From assembly GCA_027308685.1 (NCBI GenBank), contig DAIDEE010000061.1:1-64000 (forward strand): a DNA stretch of 64,000 bases, read 5' to 3'. Within the stretch, counting starts at the first letter, position 1. Each line of letters opens with the position of its first letter. The position numbers and the translations under genes were made by a program. The stretch comes from Acidocella sp. GTDB lineage: Bacteria; Pseudomonadota; Alphaproteobacteria; Acetobacterales; Acetobacteraceae. Positions 17,974-27,902 of this stretch are shown here, one piece after another. The notes under the pieces were generated by a model, which saw only the letters and a program-made list of their open reading frames with translations, was not told where the DNA came from and did no database searches.

Positions 17974-19158
17974 TTACGAACTATGATTTAGATTAAGTTT
18001 TCGACTTAAACGCTCTGACAATAAAACAAAAATAGTGGATACAAACGTCGCGACCGTACCAATGCCAAATAAAATTTCATAATTCTCAGTGGCATGGAAC
18101 AGGCTGGAGAACGCCGCCGCGCTCACCGCCTGCATCACGGCATAGCTCATCGTGGCCAGTCCCCAGTTTGCCGCCAACCGGTCCGGTGCCACCAGCGAGG
18201 CGATGGCACCGGAGGTCAGCAGCACCGCGCCGAGAGCCACCGCCCCCACCCCGAAGGCCGAGATCGACAGACCAATCACGCTGCCCGTAAACATCGGCAC
18301 TGAAACGGCGGCGGTCATAACCACATAAGCGCCGACCAGTGTCTTCAAAAACCCTATCCGGTCAGCAACGCGCCCGAGAATCGGCGGGCCAAGGGCCGCC
18401 GCAACCCCCAGAACAGCCGACACATTAGCCCCCGCCGCCACGCCGCGATGCAGCCCGATGGCAACGAAACTGGCCAGAAACAGCATGTGCGGTAAAAACC
18501 CAAAGGCGCAGAGCGCATAACCTACGATCAACAATGCCACCGGCTTATTCAAAACCTGCTTGCCCACAGGCCGTGCCGCCGGGGTGATTACCGCCGGTGG
18601 CATCATCAAACCTACCGCCAGGGTTGCCAGGAGGCTGAAGCCGCCCAGCAGGGCCCAGGTCATGGGAAGGCCAAACACCAAAAACCTCGGGATCAGCAGC
18701 CCTGAAACCATAATCCCCGTGCCCATGCCCGCAAAGGTAATCCCCCCCACTTGGCCGCGTTTGGCCGGCGGTGCCCGGCCCACCACTGCCGCCGCCATAA
18801 GCACCATCAAAGCGCCGCCGGTTATGCCGGTCAGTAGCCGCCAGATCCCCGCGTAATAAACCCCGAAATTCCAGGCCGAGGCGATCAGGCTGAGTGCTGT
18901 CAGCCCCATCAGCGTGGTCACGGCGGCGCGGGTATGGATCGGCCGGCGCCAGGCCCGCATACCGGCCGCGCCGATCAGATACCCGAGTAAATTCGTCGCC
19001 CCCAGCCAGAAGGCGGCGGCTGCGGTAAACCAATGCGCTGCCACCAGCGCCGGCACCAGCGGTGAATAACCAAATCGCGCAATGCCAACACCCACCAGCA
19101 TCGCTAGCAGCCCGCAACCCGCTGCGCGATAAAGGGGAAACATCTGTTCTGTATTCAT
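17974..19158 (-). CDS. YbfB/YjiJ family MFS transporter
   Basis: From the start chosen here, a 394-residue, 12-helix transporter. GIARFGYSPLVPAL early in the chain and NLLGYLIGAAG are typical of the YbfB/YjiJ family (putative sugar/aromatic-type MFS, function unproven). The ORF-track start at 19485 would run through divergent purC, so I choose ATG 19158 (MNTEQM); ATG 19182 is an alternative. About 120 bp separate it from purC and must hold both promoters. The C-terminus is charged (SERLSRKLNLNHSS). Confidence 0.85.
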   Translation of the reverse strand: MNTEQMFPLYRAAGCGLLAMLVGVGIARFGYSPLVPALVAAHWFTAAAAFWLGATNLLGYLIGAAGMRAWRRPIHTRAAVTTLMGLTALSLIASAWNFGVYYAGIWRLLTGITGGALMVLMAAAVVGRAPPAKRGQVGGITFAGMGTGIMVSGLLIPRFLVFGLPMTWALLGGFSLLATLAVGLMMPPAVITPAARPVGKQVLNKPVALLIVGYALCAFGFLPHMLFLASFVAIGLHRGVAAGANVSAVLGVAAALGPPILGRVADRIGFLKTLVGAYVVMTAAVSVPMFTGSVIGLSISAFGVGAVALGAVLLTSGAIASLVAPDRLAANWGLATMSYAVMQAVSAAAFSSLFHATENYEILFGIGTVATFVSTIFVLLSERLSRKLNLNHSS

Positions 19159-19278
19159 GAGACGTCCATAGAGGACAGCCATGCTGCCAGGAAGTGCCCC
19201 AATATCACCCCAGCCATGGCGTTGCACCCGGATGATTGATATACATGTTTCTTCTTTTACGAATCTCAAAGGACACAC

Positions 19279-20043
19279 ATGGCCCGCCGCCGGCAGCTCT
19301 ACGAAGGCAAAGCAAAAATCCTGTTTGAAGGACCCGAGCCCGGCACGCTCGTGCAATATTTTAAGGACGACGCCACCGCCTTCAACGCCCAGAAAAAGGG
19401 CACCATCACCGGCAAGGGTGTGCTGAACAATCGCATCAGCGAGTTCCTGATGATGCGCCTGGCGGAGATAAATATCCCCACCCATTTCATCCGCCGCCTC
19501 AACATGCGCGAGCAGTTGATCAAGGAAGTGGAGATCATTCCGGTTGAGGTGGTGGTCCGCAACATCGCCGCCGGTTCGCTCTCATCGCGCCTTGGTATCC
19601 CGGAGGGCACCCGCCTGCCGCGCAGCATCGTTGAATATTACTACAAAAACGATCAACTCGGCGACCCGATGGTGGCCGAAGAGCATATCACCGCGTTTGG
19701 CTGGGCCACCCCACCTGACATGGACGATATTGTGCACTTAACACTGCGCATCAACGACTTCCTCACCGGCCTGTTCCTCGGCGTTGGCATCACTTTGGTC
19801 GATTTCAAAATCGAATTTGGCCGGCTGTTCGAGAATGAGGACATGCGGATTGTGCTGGCCGATGAAATCAGCCCGGATAACTGCCGCTTGTGGGATACTA
19901 AAACCAACGAGAAAATGGATAAGGACCGCTTCCGCCGCGACCTTGGCAAAATCGAGGAAGCCTACCAGGAAGTTGCCCGCCGCCTAGGGATTCTGCCCGA
20001 AGCCGGTACCCGCGACATGAAGGGCCCGGAGATGATGCAATGA
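19279..20043 (+). CDS. purC: Phosphoribosylaminoimidazole-succinocarboxamide synthase
   Basis: SAICAR synthase, the ATP-dependent step joining aspartate to CAIR in purine synthesis. The 254-residue protein has the family start [16 protein letters not shown], the substrate loop [32 protein letters not shown] and [12 protein letters not shown]. An AAAGGACA ribosome-binding site precedes the ATG. It is the first gene of a purC-purS-purQ-purL run; its stop overlaps the purS start (ATGA). No PurR-like box or guanine-type leader is evident in the 120-bp upstream region. Confidence 0.97.
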   Translation: MARRRQLYEGKAKILFEGPEPGTLVQYFKDDATAFNAQKKGTITGKGVLNNRISEFLMMRLAEINIPTHFIRRLNMREQLIKEVEIIPVEVVVRNIAAGSLSSRLGIPEGTRLPRSIVEYYYKNDQLGDPMVAEEHITAFGWATPPDMDDIVHLTLRINDFLTGLFLGVGITLVDFKIEFGRLFENEDMRIVLADEISPDNCRLWDTKTNEKMDKDRFRRDLGKIEEAYQEVARRLGILPEAGTRDMKGPEMMQ

Positions 20044-20282
20044 AAGCTATTGTCACAGTCATGCTGAAAGACGGCGTGCTCGACCCGCAAGGCAAAGCCA
20101 TCGGCCACGCTTTGAACAATCTCGGCTTCACTCAGGTGGGGGATGTTCGTGCCGGTAAAATCATCGAACTCACCCTGACCGAATCCGACCCCTTGGTTGC
20201 CAAAGCCGGCGTTGAGGACATGGCCAAAATGCTGCTCGCCAACATGGTGATCGAAAGCTTCAAGGTTGAAATCGCGAGCTGA
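20040..20282 (+). CDS. purS: Phosphoribosylformylglycinamidine synthase subunit PurS
   Basis: Small 80-residue subunit of the three-part FGAM synthase (PurS-PurQ-PurL). It has the family pattern [20 protein letters not shown], then the GKIIELTL strand and a C-terminal helix. It bridges PurL and the glutaminase PurQ and helps ammonia transfer. Start overlaps the purC stop; purQ follows after 84 bp. Its presence explains why purL here is the short type. Confidence 0.96.
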   Translation: MKAIVTVMLKDGVLDPQGKAIGHALNNLGFTQVGDVRAGKIIELTLTESDPLVAKAGVEDMAKMLLANMVIESFKVEIAS

Positions 20283-20366
20283 AACCTGGGCCTGCCGTTC
20301 CGTATCAGCGCTTTACATCGACCTTACGCGAAGGCAGATGAACCTTAAATTTTCAAGGCAATTTTC

Positions 20367-21052
20367 ATGCTGCAAACCGGCATCCTGATCTTCCCCGGCA
20401 TCAACCGTGAACGCGATATGGCGATTGCGGTTGAACAGAGCTTTGGTAAGGCACCGAAGCTGATCTGGCACAAGGAAACCGACCTGACCGGGTTGGATCT
20501 TGTCATCATCCCCGGCGGCTTCTCGTTTGGCGATTACCTGCGCTGTGGCGCCATGGCCGCCCAAAGCCCGGTGATGCAGGCGGTGAAAACCCACGCCGCG
20601 CGTGGCGGCTACGTGCTGGGCGTGTGCAACGGCTTCCAAATCCTCACCGAAGCTGGCTTGCTACCTGGTGCCCTGCTGCGTAATGCGGGCCTGCGCTTCC
20701 TCTCGATGGACACCATGCTGAGCGTCGAGCGCAACGACACCATCTTCACCGCGCACTACCAAAAAGGCCAGGTATTCCGTGCCCCACTGGCGCATGGCGA
20801 CGGCAATTACACCGCTGACCCCGCCACCTTAGACCGGCTTGAGGGCGAAGGGTTGGTGGCGTTTCGTTACGCCCCTGGCGCCGGAGGCGCCGAATCACAA
20901 AATTACAACCGCAATGGCTCTGCCCGTGCCATCGCCGGGATTTATTCGCCCAACCATCGTATCCTGGGCCTGATGCCGCACCCCGAGGATCTCGTTGACC
21001 CGCTGATGGGCGGCACCGATGGCAAACCCCTTTTTGATTCACTGGCAGCCGC

Positions 21053-21056
<4 letters not shown>
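20367..21056 (+). CDS. purQ: Phosphoribosylformylglycinamidine synthase glutaminase subunit PurQ
   Basis: Class I glutamine amidotransferase of 229 residues that feeds ammonia to PurL. The nucleophile elbow reads GVCNGFQIL, with the catalytic His-Glu pair in LMPHPEDL. The N-terminal [14 protein letters not shown] is standard for PurQ, where the eukaryote-like fused enzyme is absent. The 84-bp gap after purS includes AAGG ahead of the ATG. Its stop overlaps purL (ATGA). Confidence 0.97.
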
Positions 21057-23230
<2,174 letters not shown>

Positions 23231-23249
23231 TTTTGCAAGGATAACCACG

Positions 23250-23483
23250 ATGGCTATGCCCGCCTCCGAGATCGAAAAACTGATCAAAGCCGCCCTCCCG
23301 GACGCCCAGATCACCATTGAAGATTTGGCTGGCGATAATGACCATTTTGCGGCTACCGTTATCTCTGAAGCGTTTCGCGGAATGCCCCGCGTGCGCCAAC
23401 ACCAACTCGTTTACGCAGCGCTGCAGGGGCGTATGGGCGGCGAACTCCACGCACTCGCCCTGCAAACCTCAGCCCCCGAATAA
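23250..23483 (+). CDS. BolA family protein
   Basis: A 77-residue BolA-type protein. It has the PASEIEKLIKAALPDAQITIEDL opening and a core with HFAATVISEAFRGMPRVRQHQLVYAAL; the conserved histidine in RQHQLVY and an extra one in DNDHF are potential Fe-S ligands. BolA proteins form [2Fe-2S]-bridged complexes with CGFS glutaredoxins, and the next gene, 9 nt on, is exactly that partner. I place the start at ATG 23250 with AAGGATAA upstream; the track's 23199 start lies inside purL. Confidence 0.93.
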   Translation: MAMPASEIEKLIKAALPDAQITIEDLAGDNDHFAATVISEAFRGMPRVRQHQLVYAALQGRMGGELHALALQTSAPE

Positions 23484-23492
23484 GGACCTGTT

Positions 23493-23831
23493 ATGGACAA
23501 CCCTGTTTTCGCCGAAATCCAAGCCCACATCGATTCAAGCCCCGTCATGCTCTTCATGAAAGGCACCCCGATGTTCCCGCAATGCGGCTTCTCCGCCCGG
23601 GTCATCCAAATCCTCAAACACGCCGACGTGCCCTACAAAACCGTTAACGTGCTGGAAAACTCCGAAATCCGCGATGGTATCAAGGAATTCTCAAGCTGGC
23701 CCACCATCCCGCAGCTCTACATTAAAGGTGAATTCGTCGGCGGCTGCGATATCGTCACCGAAATGTATCAGTCTGGCGAACTGCAATCCCTGCTCACCGA
23801 AAAAGGTATCTCCCACAACGAGGCAGCTTGA
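23493..23831 (+). CDS. grxD: Monothiol glutaredoxin (CGFS type)
   Basis: A 112-residue Grx4-type protein that carries and transfers Fe-S clusters. The CGFS active site follows the KGTPMFPQ loop; [38 protein letters not shown] holds the WPT and GG glutathione-binding features. Directly behind bolA, it completes the BolA-Grx pair at the end of the purine operon, an arrangement common in alphaproteobacteria. A large imperfect inverted repeat follows. Confidence 0.96.
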   Translation: MDNPVFAEIQAHIDSSPVMLFMKGTPMFPQCGFSARVIQILKHADVPYKTVNVLENSEIRDGIKEFSSWPTIPQLYIKGEFVGGCDIVTEMYQSGELQSLLTEKGISHNEAA

Positions 23832-23839
23832 GGGTTAGG

Positions 23840-23902
23840 GTAAGGAAGGCCAAGGGGCTTTGCCCCCTGGACCCCAGCGAAGGGCAGAGCCCCTGGCCTT
23901 AC
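23840..23902. repeat. Long imperfect inverted repeat behind grxD
   Basis: GTAAGGAAGGCCAAGGGG... on the left is mirrored by ...CCCCTGGCCTTAC on the right, giving stem arms of about 25 nt with a few bulges around a short CCTGGACCCCAG centre. The GGGGCTTTGCCCC/GGGCAGAGCCCC portion resembles intergenic palindromes I associate with Acetobacteraceae genomes. It lies between grxD and the glycosyltransferase and could act as a terminator or a small mobile repeat. Confidence 0.65.
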
Positions 23903-23930
23903 TTGCCCCAACCTCCCAAACGGCCTCGTC

Positions 23931-25184
23931 ATGAAAATTGCCTTTGTCACGGATGAGTTGCCCAGGCCTGGGTCTGCCGGGCATTTGGCGTTTAATGCAG
24001 CGGTAGTTGAATGGTTGCGGGCGCGCGGGGATGAAGTTCTTATTTTGTTGGTGCGGCCCCGGTTACGCTGGCCGGTTGAAAGATATGCGGGATTTGAGGT
24101 TACCGGCCCTGGGGTGATTTCCTGGCGTGGCTGGGTTGTCAGCGTGGCCCCGCGTGCTATCGCGGCCATTCTAACCCGCCGAATTTTATCGGCATTGCCG
24201 GTACGGTTGGCCAAACTCCTGCGCAACCGCGGACGCTCGGCGCAGTACGGCGTTGTTGATGCGGTTCTGGGCGGCTTTGTCAGCCCTGAACAGGCGGTGT
24301 GGTGCCGGTCCCGGCTCATGTCATGGCAGCCCGCCGCAATCCTGGTGGACACCATATTTCGTGCCGCGGTGTTAGACGGCCCAGCCCTCGCAGAATGCCA
24401 AAGCCTGATCCTGGCGCAGGATGTTTTTCATCTGCGCCATCGCATTTTAACCAGTGCCGGGTATCAGGTGTATCCGGCCACATTGTCGCGCGACTTTGAA
24501 ACGGCAATGCTCGGCAAGGCGCAGGGCATCGTGTCCATCCAGCCCGAAGAAGCCGCATTATTTCGCGCCATGTGCCCTTCCCGCCCGGTTTACCTGGCCG
24601 CCATGCCGGCCATTCCCTGCCCGCGCCCTGCCGGCATTCAGCGCCAACCCAACCGTCTGGTGTTCGTCGGCAGCGACGCGCTCCCGAATCTTGATGGCTT
24701 GCGCTGGTTTTTTGCAGAGATATGGCCACACCTCCAAAACTGGCGGCCCACGATCACCCTCGATCTCATCGGCGATTGCGGGGCCGCCTTCGGGCATGTT
24801 CCGACGGGCGTTAACCGTGTGGGCCGGGTGAAAAACCTTGCTACATACTTACATCAAGCCAGTGCCGCGATATCCCCTTTACGGGTCGGCACCGGCCTTA
24901 AAATCAAACTTCTCGACTACGCGCGTCATGGGCTCGTAACCATTGCCACACCGTTGAGCCTGCAAGGATTTGCCGCCGACCCCCGCGCGCCCTTCATCGC
25001 CGCCGCCGATGCCCTGAGTTTCGCCGCCGCGATACAGCAGTATATGCAGCGGCAAGTGCCTGCTCTGACAGAAGTGGATGCTTGGCACTACACTGAATTT
25101 CATTACGGAATCAGCAATACTTTCGCTGAATTAACCCATGCCTTTACGAGGCAAAAATCGCTGAGCCCCACATCTCCCGCGTGA
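23931..25184 (+). CDS. Glycosyltransferase, GT-B type (GT4-like)
   Basis: A 417-residue protein with the two-lobed plan of group 1 glycosyltransferases. The N-lobe starts KIAFVTDELPRPGSAGHLAFNA (glycine-rich acceptor loop). The C-lobe has LVFVGSDALPNLDGLRWFFAEIWP, the classic 'sugar-nucleotide' strand-helix, and then SPLRVGTGLKIKLLDYARHGL with the family's Gly and Lys residues. Sugar donor and acceptor are unknown. It stands alone between an inverted repeat and a strong terminator, and its first third uses more T and G in third positions than its neighbours, a weak hint of separate origin. Confidence 0.83.
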   Translation: MKIAFVTDELPRPGSAGHLAFNAAVVEWLRARGDEVLILLVRPRLRWPVERYAGFEVTGPGVISWRGWVVSVAPRAIAAILTRRILSALPVRLAKLLRNRGRSAQYGVVDAVLGGFVSPEQAVWCRSRLMSWQPAAILVDTIFRAAVLDGPALAECQSLILAQDVFHLRHRILTSAGYQVYPATLSRDFETAMLGKAQGIVSIQPEEAALFRAMCPSRPVYLAAMPAIPCPRPAGIQRQPNRLVFVGSDALPNLDGLRWFFAEIWPHLQNWRPTITLDLIGDCGAAFGHVPTGVNRVGRVKNLATYLHQASAAISPLRVGTGLKIKLLDYARHGLVTIATPLSLQGFAADPRAPFIAAADALSFAAAIQQYMQRQVPALTEVDAWHYTEFHYGISNTFAELTHAFTRQKSLSPTSPA

Positions 25185-25197
25185 AGTAAAATTTTGT

Positions 25198-25235
25198 AAA
25201 CCGGCGGTGGGATTAAATTTCGCCGCCGGTTTTTT
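25198..25235 (+). terminator. Rho-independent terminator behind the glycosyltransferase
   Basis: AAACCGGCGG pairs with CCGCCGGTTT around a 15-nt loop and is followed by a run of T. It starts 13 nt after the stop codon. Confidence 0.9.
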
Positions 25236-25262
25236 ATTTCCCCCTCGTTAACCTTCCGCTGC

Positions 25263-25280
25263 GCATAATCAACATTATGC
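25263..25280. promoter_or_regulatory. Perfect 18-bp palindrome upstream of the EAL gene (operator-like)
   Basis: GCATAAT-CAAC-ATTATGC: 7-bp perfect arms with a 4-bp centre, ending 15 nt before the EAL ATG and 28 nt after the preceding terminator. Size and symmetry suit a dimeric regulator, but I cannot name one. Confidence 0.5.
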
Positions 25281-25295
25281 ACACACCATCTCCCG

Positions 25296-26156
25296 ATGCC
25301 TGGCCCAATCACTGAATTTATTAACCCGCTGGTAGCGGTCCCACCGGATATTTCAGGGGACTCTGAAGCTCGTGAGTTGCGGGCTCGGGCTGCCCGGCGT
25401 GATGTCACCGAGCGACGCCGGATTGCCGACCGTTTGCGCCAGGCTCTCACGCATGAGGGGTTCCTGTTGCATTACCAACCTTGTCTCCACCTCAAAACCG
25501 GAAGGGTGGAGGGGGCTGAAGCCGTCATCCGTCTCAAGCACCGCCGCCGCGGCCTCATATTGCCGCATCACTTCATGCCAATCGCCGAGCATTTTGAGGT
25601 TATCAACGACATCGGCGCCTGGATGCTGCATTGCGCCTGTACCGACGCGATGACCTGGCCCGTCCCCACAGTTGTTTCTGTAAGGTTGGCGCACCGGCAA
25701 TTTCGCAACGGGCATCTCATCAAACATCTCATCGAGGCGCTGACCGCAACTGGTCTGGCCTCCGAGCGCCTGGAACTCTGCCTTACCGAAGCGATGCTGA
25801 TCGAAGAGGATCTCGACACAATTTTCACCATCAAGGCGATGGCCAGCCTCGGCGTGCGTCTTGCGCTGATTGATTTCGGCACCGGCCACGCCAGCCTTGC
25901 AGCCCTCAAGCGCCTACCGCTCGGCACGCTTAAGCTCGACCGCCACATGGTCCAACGCCTCGGCCAGGACTATGGCGATAACGCCATAGTCCACGCTGCC
26001 ATCGAAGCGGGCCACGCCATGGGATGCAGCGTGCTGGCCGACGGTGTGGAAAACGAAGCACAATGCCGTTTACTCGAAGACATCGGTTGCGATGAAGCCC
26101 AGGGCCCATACTTCAGCCAGCCACTTACATCTGAGGAATTTTTAAAAAGCCATTAG
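25296..26156 (+). CDS. EAL domain protein with degenerate active site
   Basis: A 286-residue protein that is essentially one EAL domain (about 45-280) behind a short charged helix. The EAL glutamate survives as EAV (75-77), the Glu of LTEAML (165) and Lys213 are present, but the metal-binding Asn is Arg130 (SVRLAHRQ), the first Asp of DDFG is Ile192 (LIDFGTGHASL) and AEGVE reads ADGVE. c-di-GMP phosphodiesterase activity is therefore unlikely; it may bind nucleotide or protein as a sensor. No GGDEF or membrane part is present. A 37-bp gap leads to the FAD oxidoreductase gene. Confidence 0.88.
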   Translation: MPGPITEFINPLVAVPPDISGDSEARELRARAARRDVTERRRIADRLRQALTHEGFLLHYQPCLHLKTGRVEGAEAVIRLKHRRRGLILPHHFMPIAEHFEVINDIGAWMLHCACTDAMTWPVPTVVSVRLAHRQFRNGHLIKHLIEALTATGLASERLELCLTEAMLIEEDLDTIFTIKAMASLGVRLALIDFGTGHASLAALKRLPLGTLKLDRHMVQRLGQDYGDNAIVHAAIEAGHAMGCSVLADGVENEAQCRLLEDIGCDEAQGPYFSQPLTSEEFLKSH

Positions 26157-26193
26157 CCTTGCGGCATGGCGCATTTGCCGCCACCTGTCTGGC

Positions 26194-27153
26194 ATGACCA
26201 CTCCAAAATCAGTTGCCATCATCGGCGCGGGCATGGCCGGACTAACCGCGGCTGCACATCTGGTCCAGGCGGGCGGGCGCGTCACCCTCTTCGATAAAGG
26301 CCGCAAACCCGGTGGCCGCATGGCCACACGCTTCGCCGATGGCTTTATGTTCAACCATGGCTGCCAGTTTGCCAGCGCACGCGATGAGACATTTCGCAGC
26401 TTGCTCACTGCCCATAACGCCGCCGTCTGGCCGGCTACCGGCGACAAATACAGCGGCGCCCCCAGCATGGCAGCGCTGGCCGCTGCACTCGCCGAGGGGC
26501 TGACGATCCATCAAGCGACCCATGTCAGCTTTCTCAACCGCCAATCCTCCCAATGGCGCCTCAGCCTGCGCGATGCCAACAACACGCCTCCCAGCCTCAT
26601 TGAACCCAACGGCGTACTCTCGCCTCCCTTCGATGCCGTGATCCTCGCCATCCCTGCCCCACAAGCGGCTGCCCTTCTTGGTGCAACGGCGCACCCGTTT
26701 GCCAACGCCCTGGCGAATGTGCACCTGGCGCCCTGCTGGGCACTGTTGCTCGGCTTTGCCGATGCACCGGTCGGCCCCGATATTCTCAAACCCACGGACG
26801 GCCCCCTGCGCTGGATCGCCCGCGAAAATTCCCGCCCAGGTGCCGCTCCGAATCCCGTGACCTATACCGCCCACGCCAGCGCCCCCTGGAGCACCGAACA
26901 TCTCGAAATGCCCGCCGATTCTGTTATTACCGCCCTCAGCAACGCCTTCACACAGGCCACCGGCATCACCACCCCAGCCACCTACGCCCGGGCCCATCGC
27001 TGGCGCTACGCCCTGGCCGACATTCCCCTTGGCCAGGACAGTTTATGGGACCCGCAACTCAGGCTGGGCGTATGCGGAGACTGGTGCCTGGCCGGAAAAC
27101 TTGAAGCCGCCTATCTCTCCGGCCGTAGTTTGGGCATAAAGCTGACCACATGA
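26194..27153 (+). CDS. FAD-dependent NAD(P)/amine oxidoreductase, renalase-like
   Basis: A 319-residue flavoprotein. The N-terminal Rossmann motif VAIIGAGMAGLTAAAHL binds FAD, followed by FDKGRKPGGRMATR (second ADP-binding element) and NHGCQFASA. The C-terminus has the usual FAD-contact strand ending LGVCGDWCLAGKLEAAYLSG. It resembles bacterial renalase-like or carotenoid/amine-oxidase-related proteins; the substrate is unknown. The stop overlaps the DUF3253 gene by 4 bp, so the pair is coupled, and it lies between an EAL protein and envelope genes. Confidence 0.87.
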   Translation: MTTPKSVAIIGAGMAGLTAAAHLVQAGGRVTLFDKGRKPGGRMATRFADGFMFNHGCQFASARDETFRSLLTAHNAAVWPATGDKYSGAPSMAALAAALAEGLTIHQATHVSFLNRQSSQWRLSLRDANNTPPSLIEPNGVLSPPFDAVILAIPAPQAAALLGATAHPFANALANVHLAPCWALLLGFADAPVGPDILKPTDGPLRWIARENSRPGAAPNPVTYTAHASAPWSTEHLEMPADSVITALSNAFTQATGITTPATYARAHRWRYALADIPLGQDSLWDPQLRLGVCGDWCLAGKLEAAYLSGRSLGIKLTT

Positions 27154-27431
27154 CCCAAAACCCCACCGGCAAAGACCCCGCCGAACAAGCTATCCTCGCC
27201 CTCGTCATTGCACGCGGCCCGGATAAATCCATCTGCCCCACTGAGGCCGCCCGGGCATTGGCTGGCAACCCACCCGACGAAAAATGGCGCGGCAGCCTTT
27301 CGCCCATTCGGTTGGCCGCCCAACGCCTAGCCAAAGCCGGCAAAATCCAGATTCTGCGTAAGGGTAAGCCGGTGGCGCCGGAAGACGCCCGCGGCGTCAT
27401 CCGCCTTCGCCTTGCCCCTGTCGGCGACTAA
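27150..27431 (+). CDS. DUF3253 domain protein
   Basis: A 93-residue winged-helix-like protein matching DUF3253: ILALVIARGPDKSICPTEAARAL, then LSPIRLAAQRLAKAGKIQILRKGKPV and a C-terminal GVIRLRL strand. The fold suggests nucleic acid or protein binding, but no function is established. Such genes often accompany flavoproteins and photolyase-type genes in alphaproteobacteria, which fits the coupled FAD oxidoreductase. The next gene begins 3 nt downstream. Confidence 0.88.
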   Translation: MTQNPTGKDPAEQAILALVIARGPDKSICPTEAARALAGNPPDEKWRGSLSPIRLAAQRLAKAGKIQILRKGKPVAPEDARGVIRLRLAPVGD

Positions 27432-27434
27432 CCT

Positions 27435-27902
27435 ATGACGATCATGGCTTGGATCATGAGCTTGGTTTTCCCGCTCTGTGGCACGCTCGGCGCCAACGGT
27501 ATCGCGCCGCCCGGCAATATCGATTTCACACATCTGCCTATGCAGGGACATTCGGAATTTATGGCGGCGCCTGCCGGATTTATGCCAACGCCAAATGTCA
27601 CCAGCCCAATTTACAATTTGCCGCCCGCAGCGTTGTTTGCCACCTTGCAAGCCATCGCGCCCACCCTGCCGCGTACCTTCGTGCTTGATACCGTGCCGCA
27701 GAGCTTGCAGGCCGCTTATGTCATTCGCACGCCTGAAGCTAATTTTCCCGACATTCTGGAACTCCAAGTCGTTTCGGAACCAGACAATAAATCCAGTGTC
27801 ATCATTTATTCCCACTCGATTTACGGCGCAAGCGACTTCGGAAAAAACCGTGAACATATTGCCGTTTTCCTCAACGCCCTGAACGCGAAAGTAGCCCCTT
27901 AA
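27435..27902 (+). CDS. DUF1499 family exported protein
   Basis: A 155-residue protein with a hydrophobic N-terminal segment (MAWIMSLVFPLCGTLGA), likely a signal peptide or anchor. The DUF1499 body is visible in IDFTHLPMQGHSEFMAAPAG, the LPRTFVLD strand, and the closing pattern SHSIYGASDFGKNREHIAVFLNAL. The family is widespread, envelope-associated and of unknown function. Its TAA stop shares the A with the next gene's ATG (TAATG), so it is coupled to the SbmA-like transporter. Confidence 0.88.
   Translation: MTIMAWIMSLVFPLCGTLGANGIAPPGNIDFTHLPMQGHSEFMAAPAGFMPTPNVTSPIYNLPPAALFATLQAIAPTLPRTFVLDTVPQSLQAAYVIRTPEANFPDILELQVVSEPDNKSSVIIYSHSIYGASDFGKNREHIAVFLNALNAKVAP

Noticed and set aside
23768-24355. 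195-aa minus-strand ORF across the inverted repeat after grxD
   Set aside because: It joins the antisense of grxD, the palindrome and the glycosyltransferase start; no plausible start site or family.
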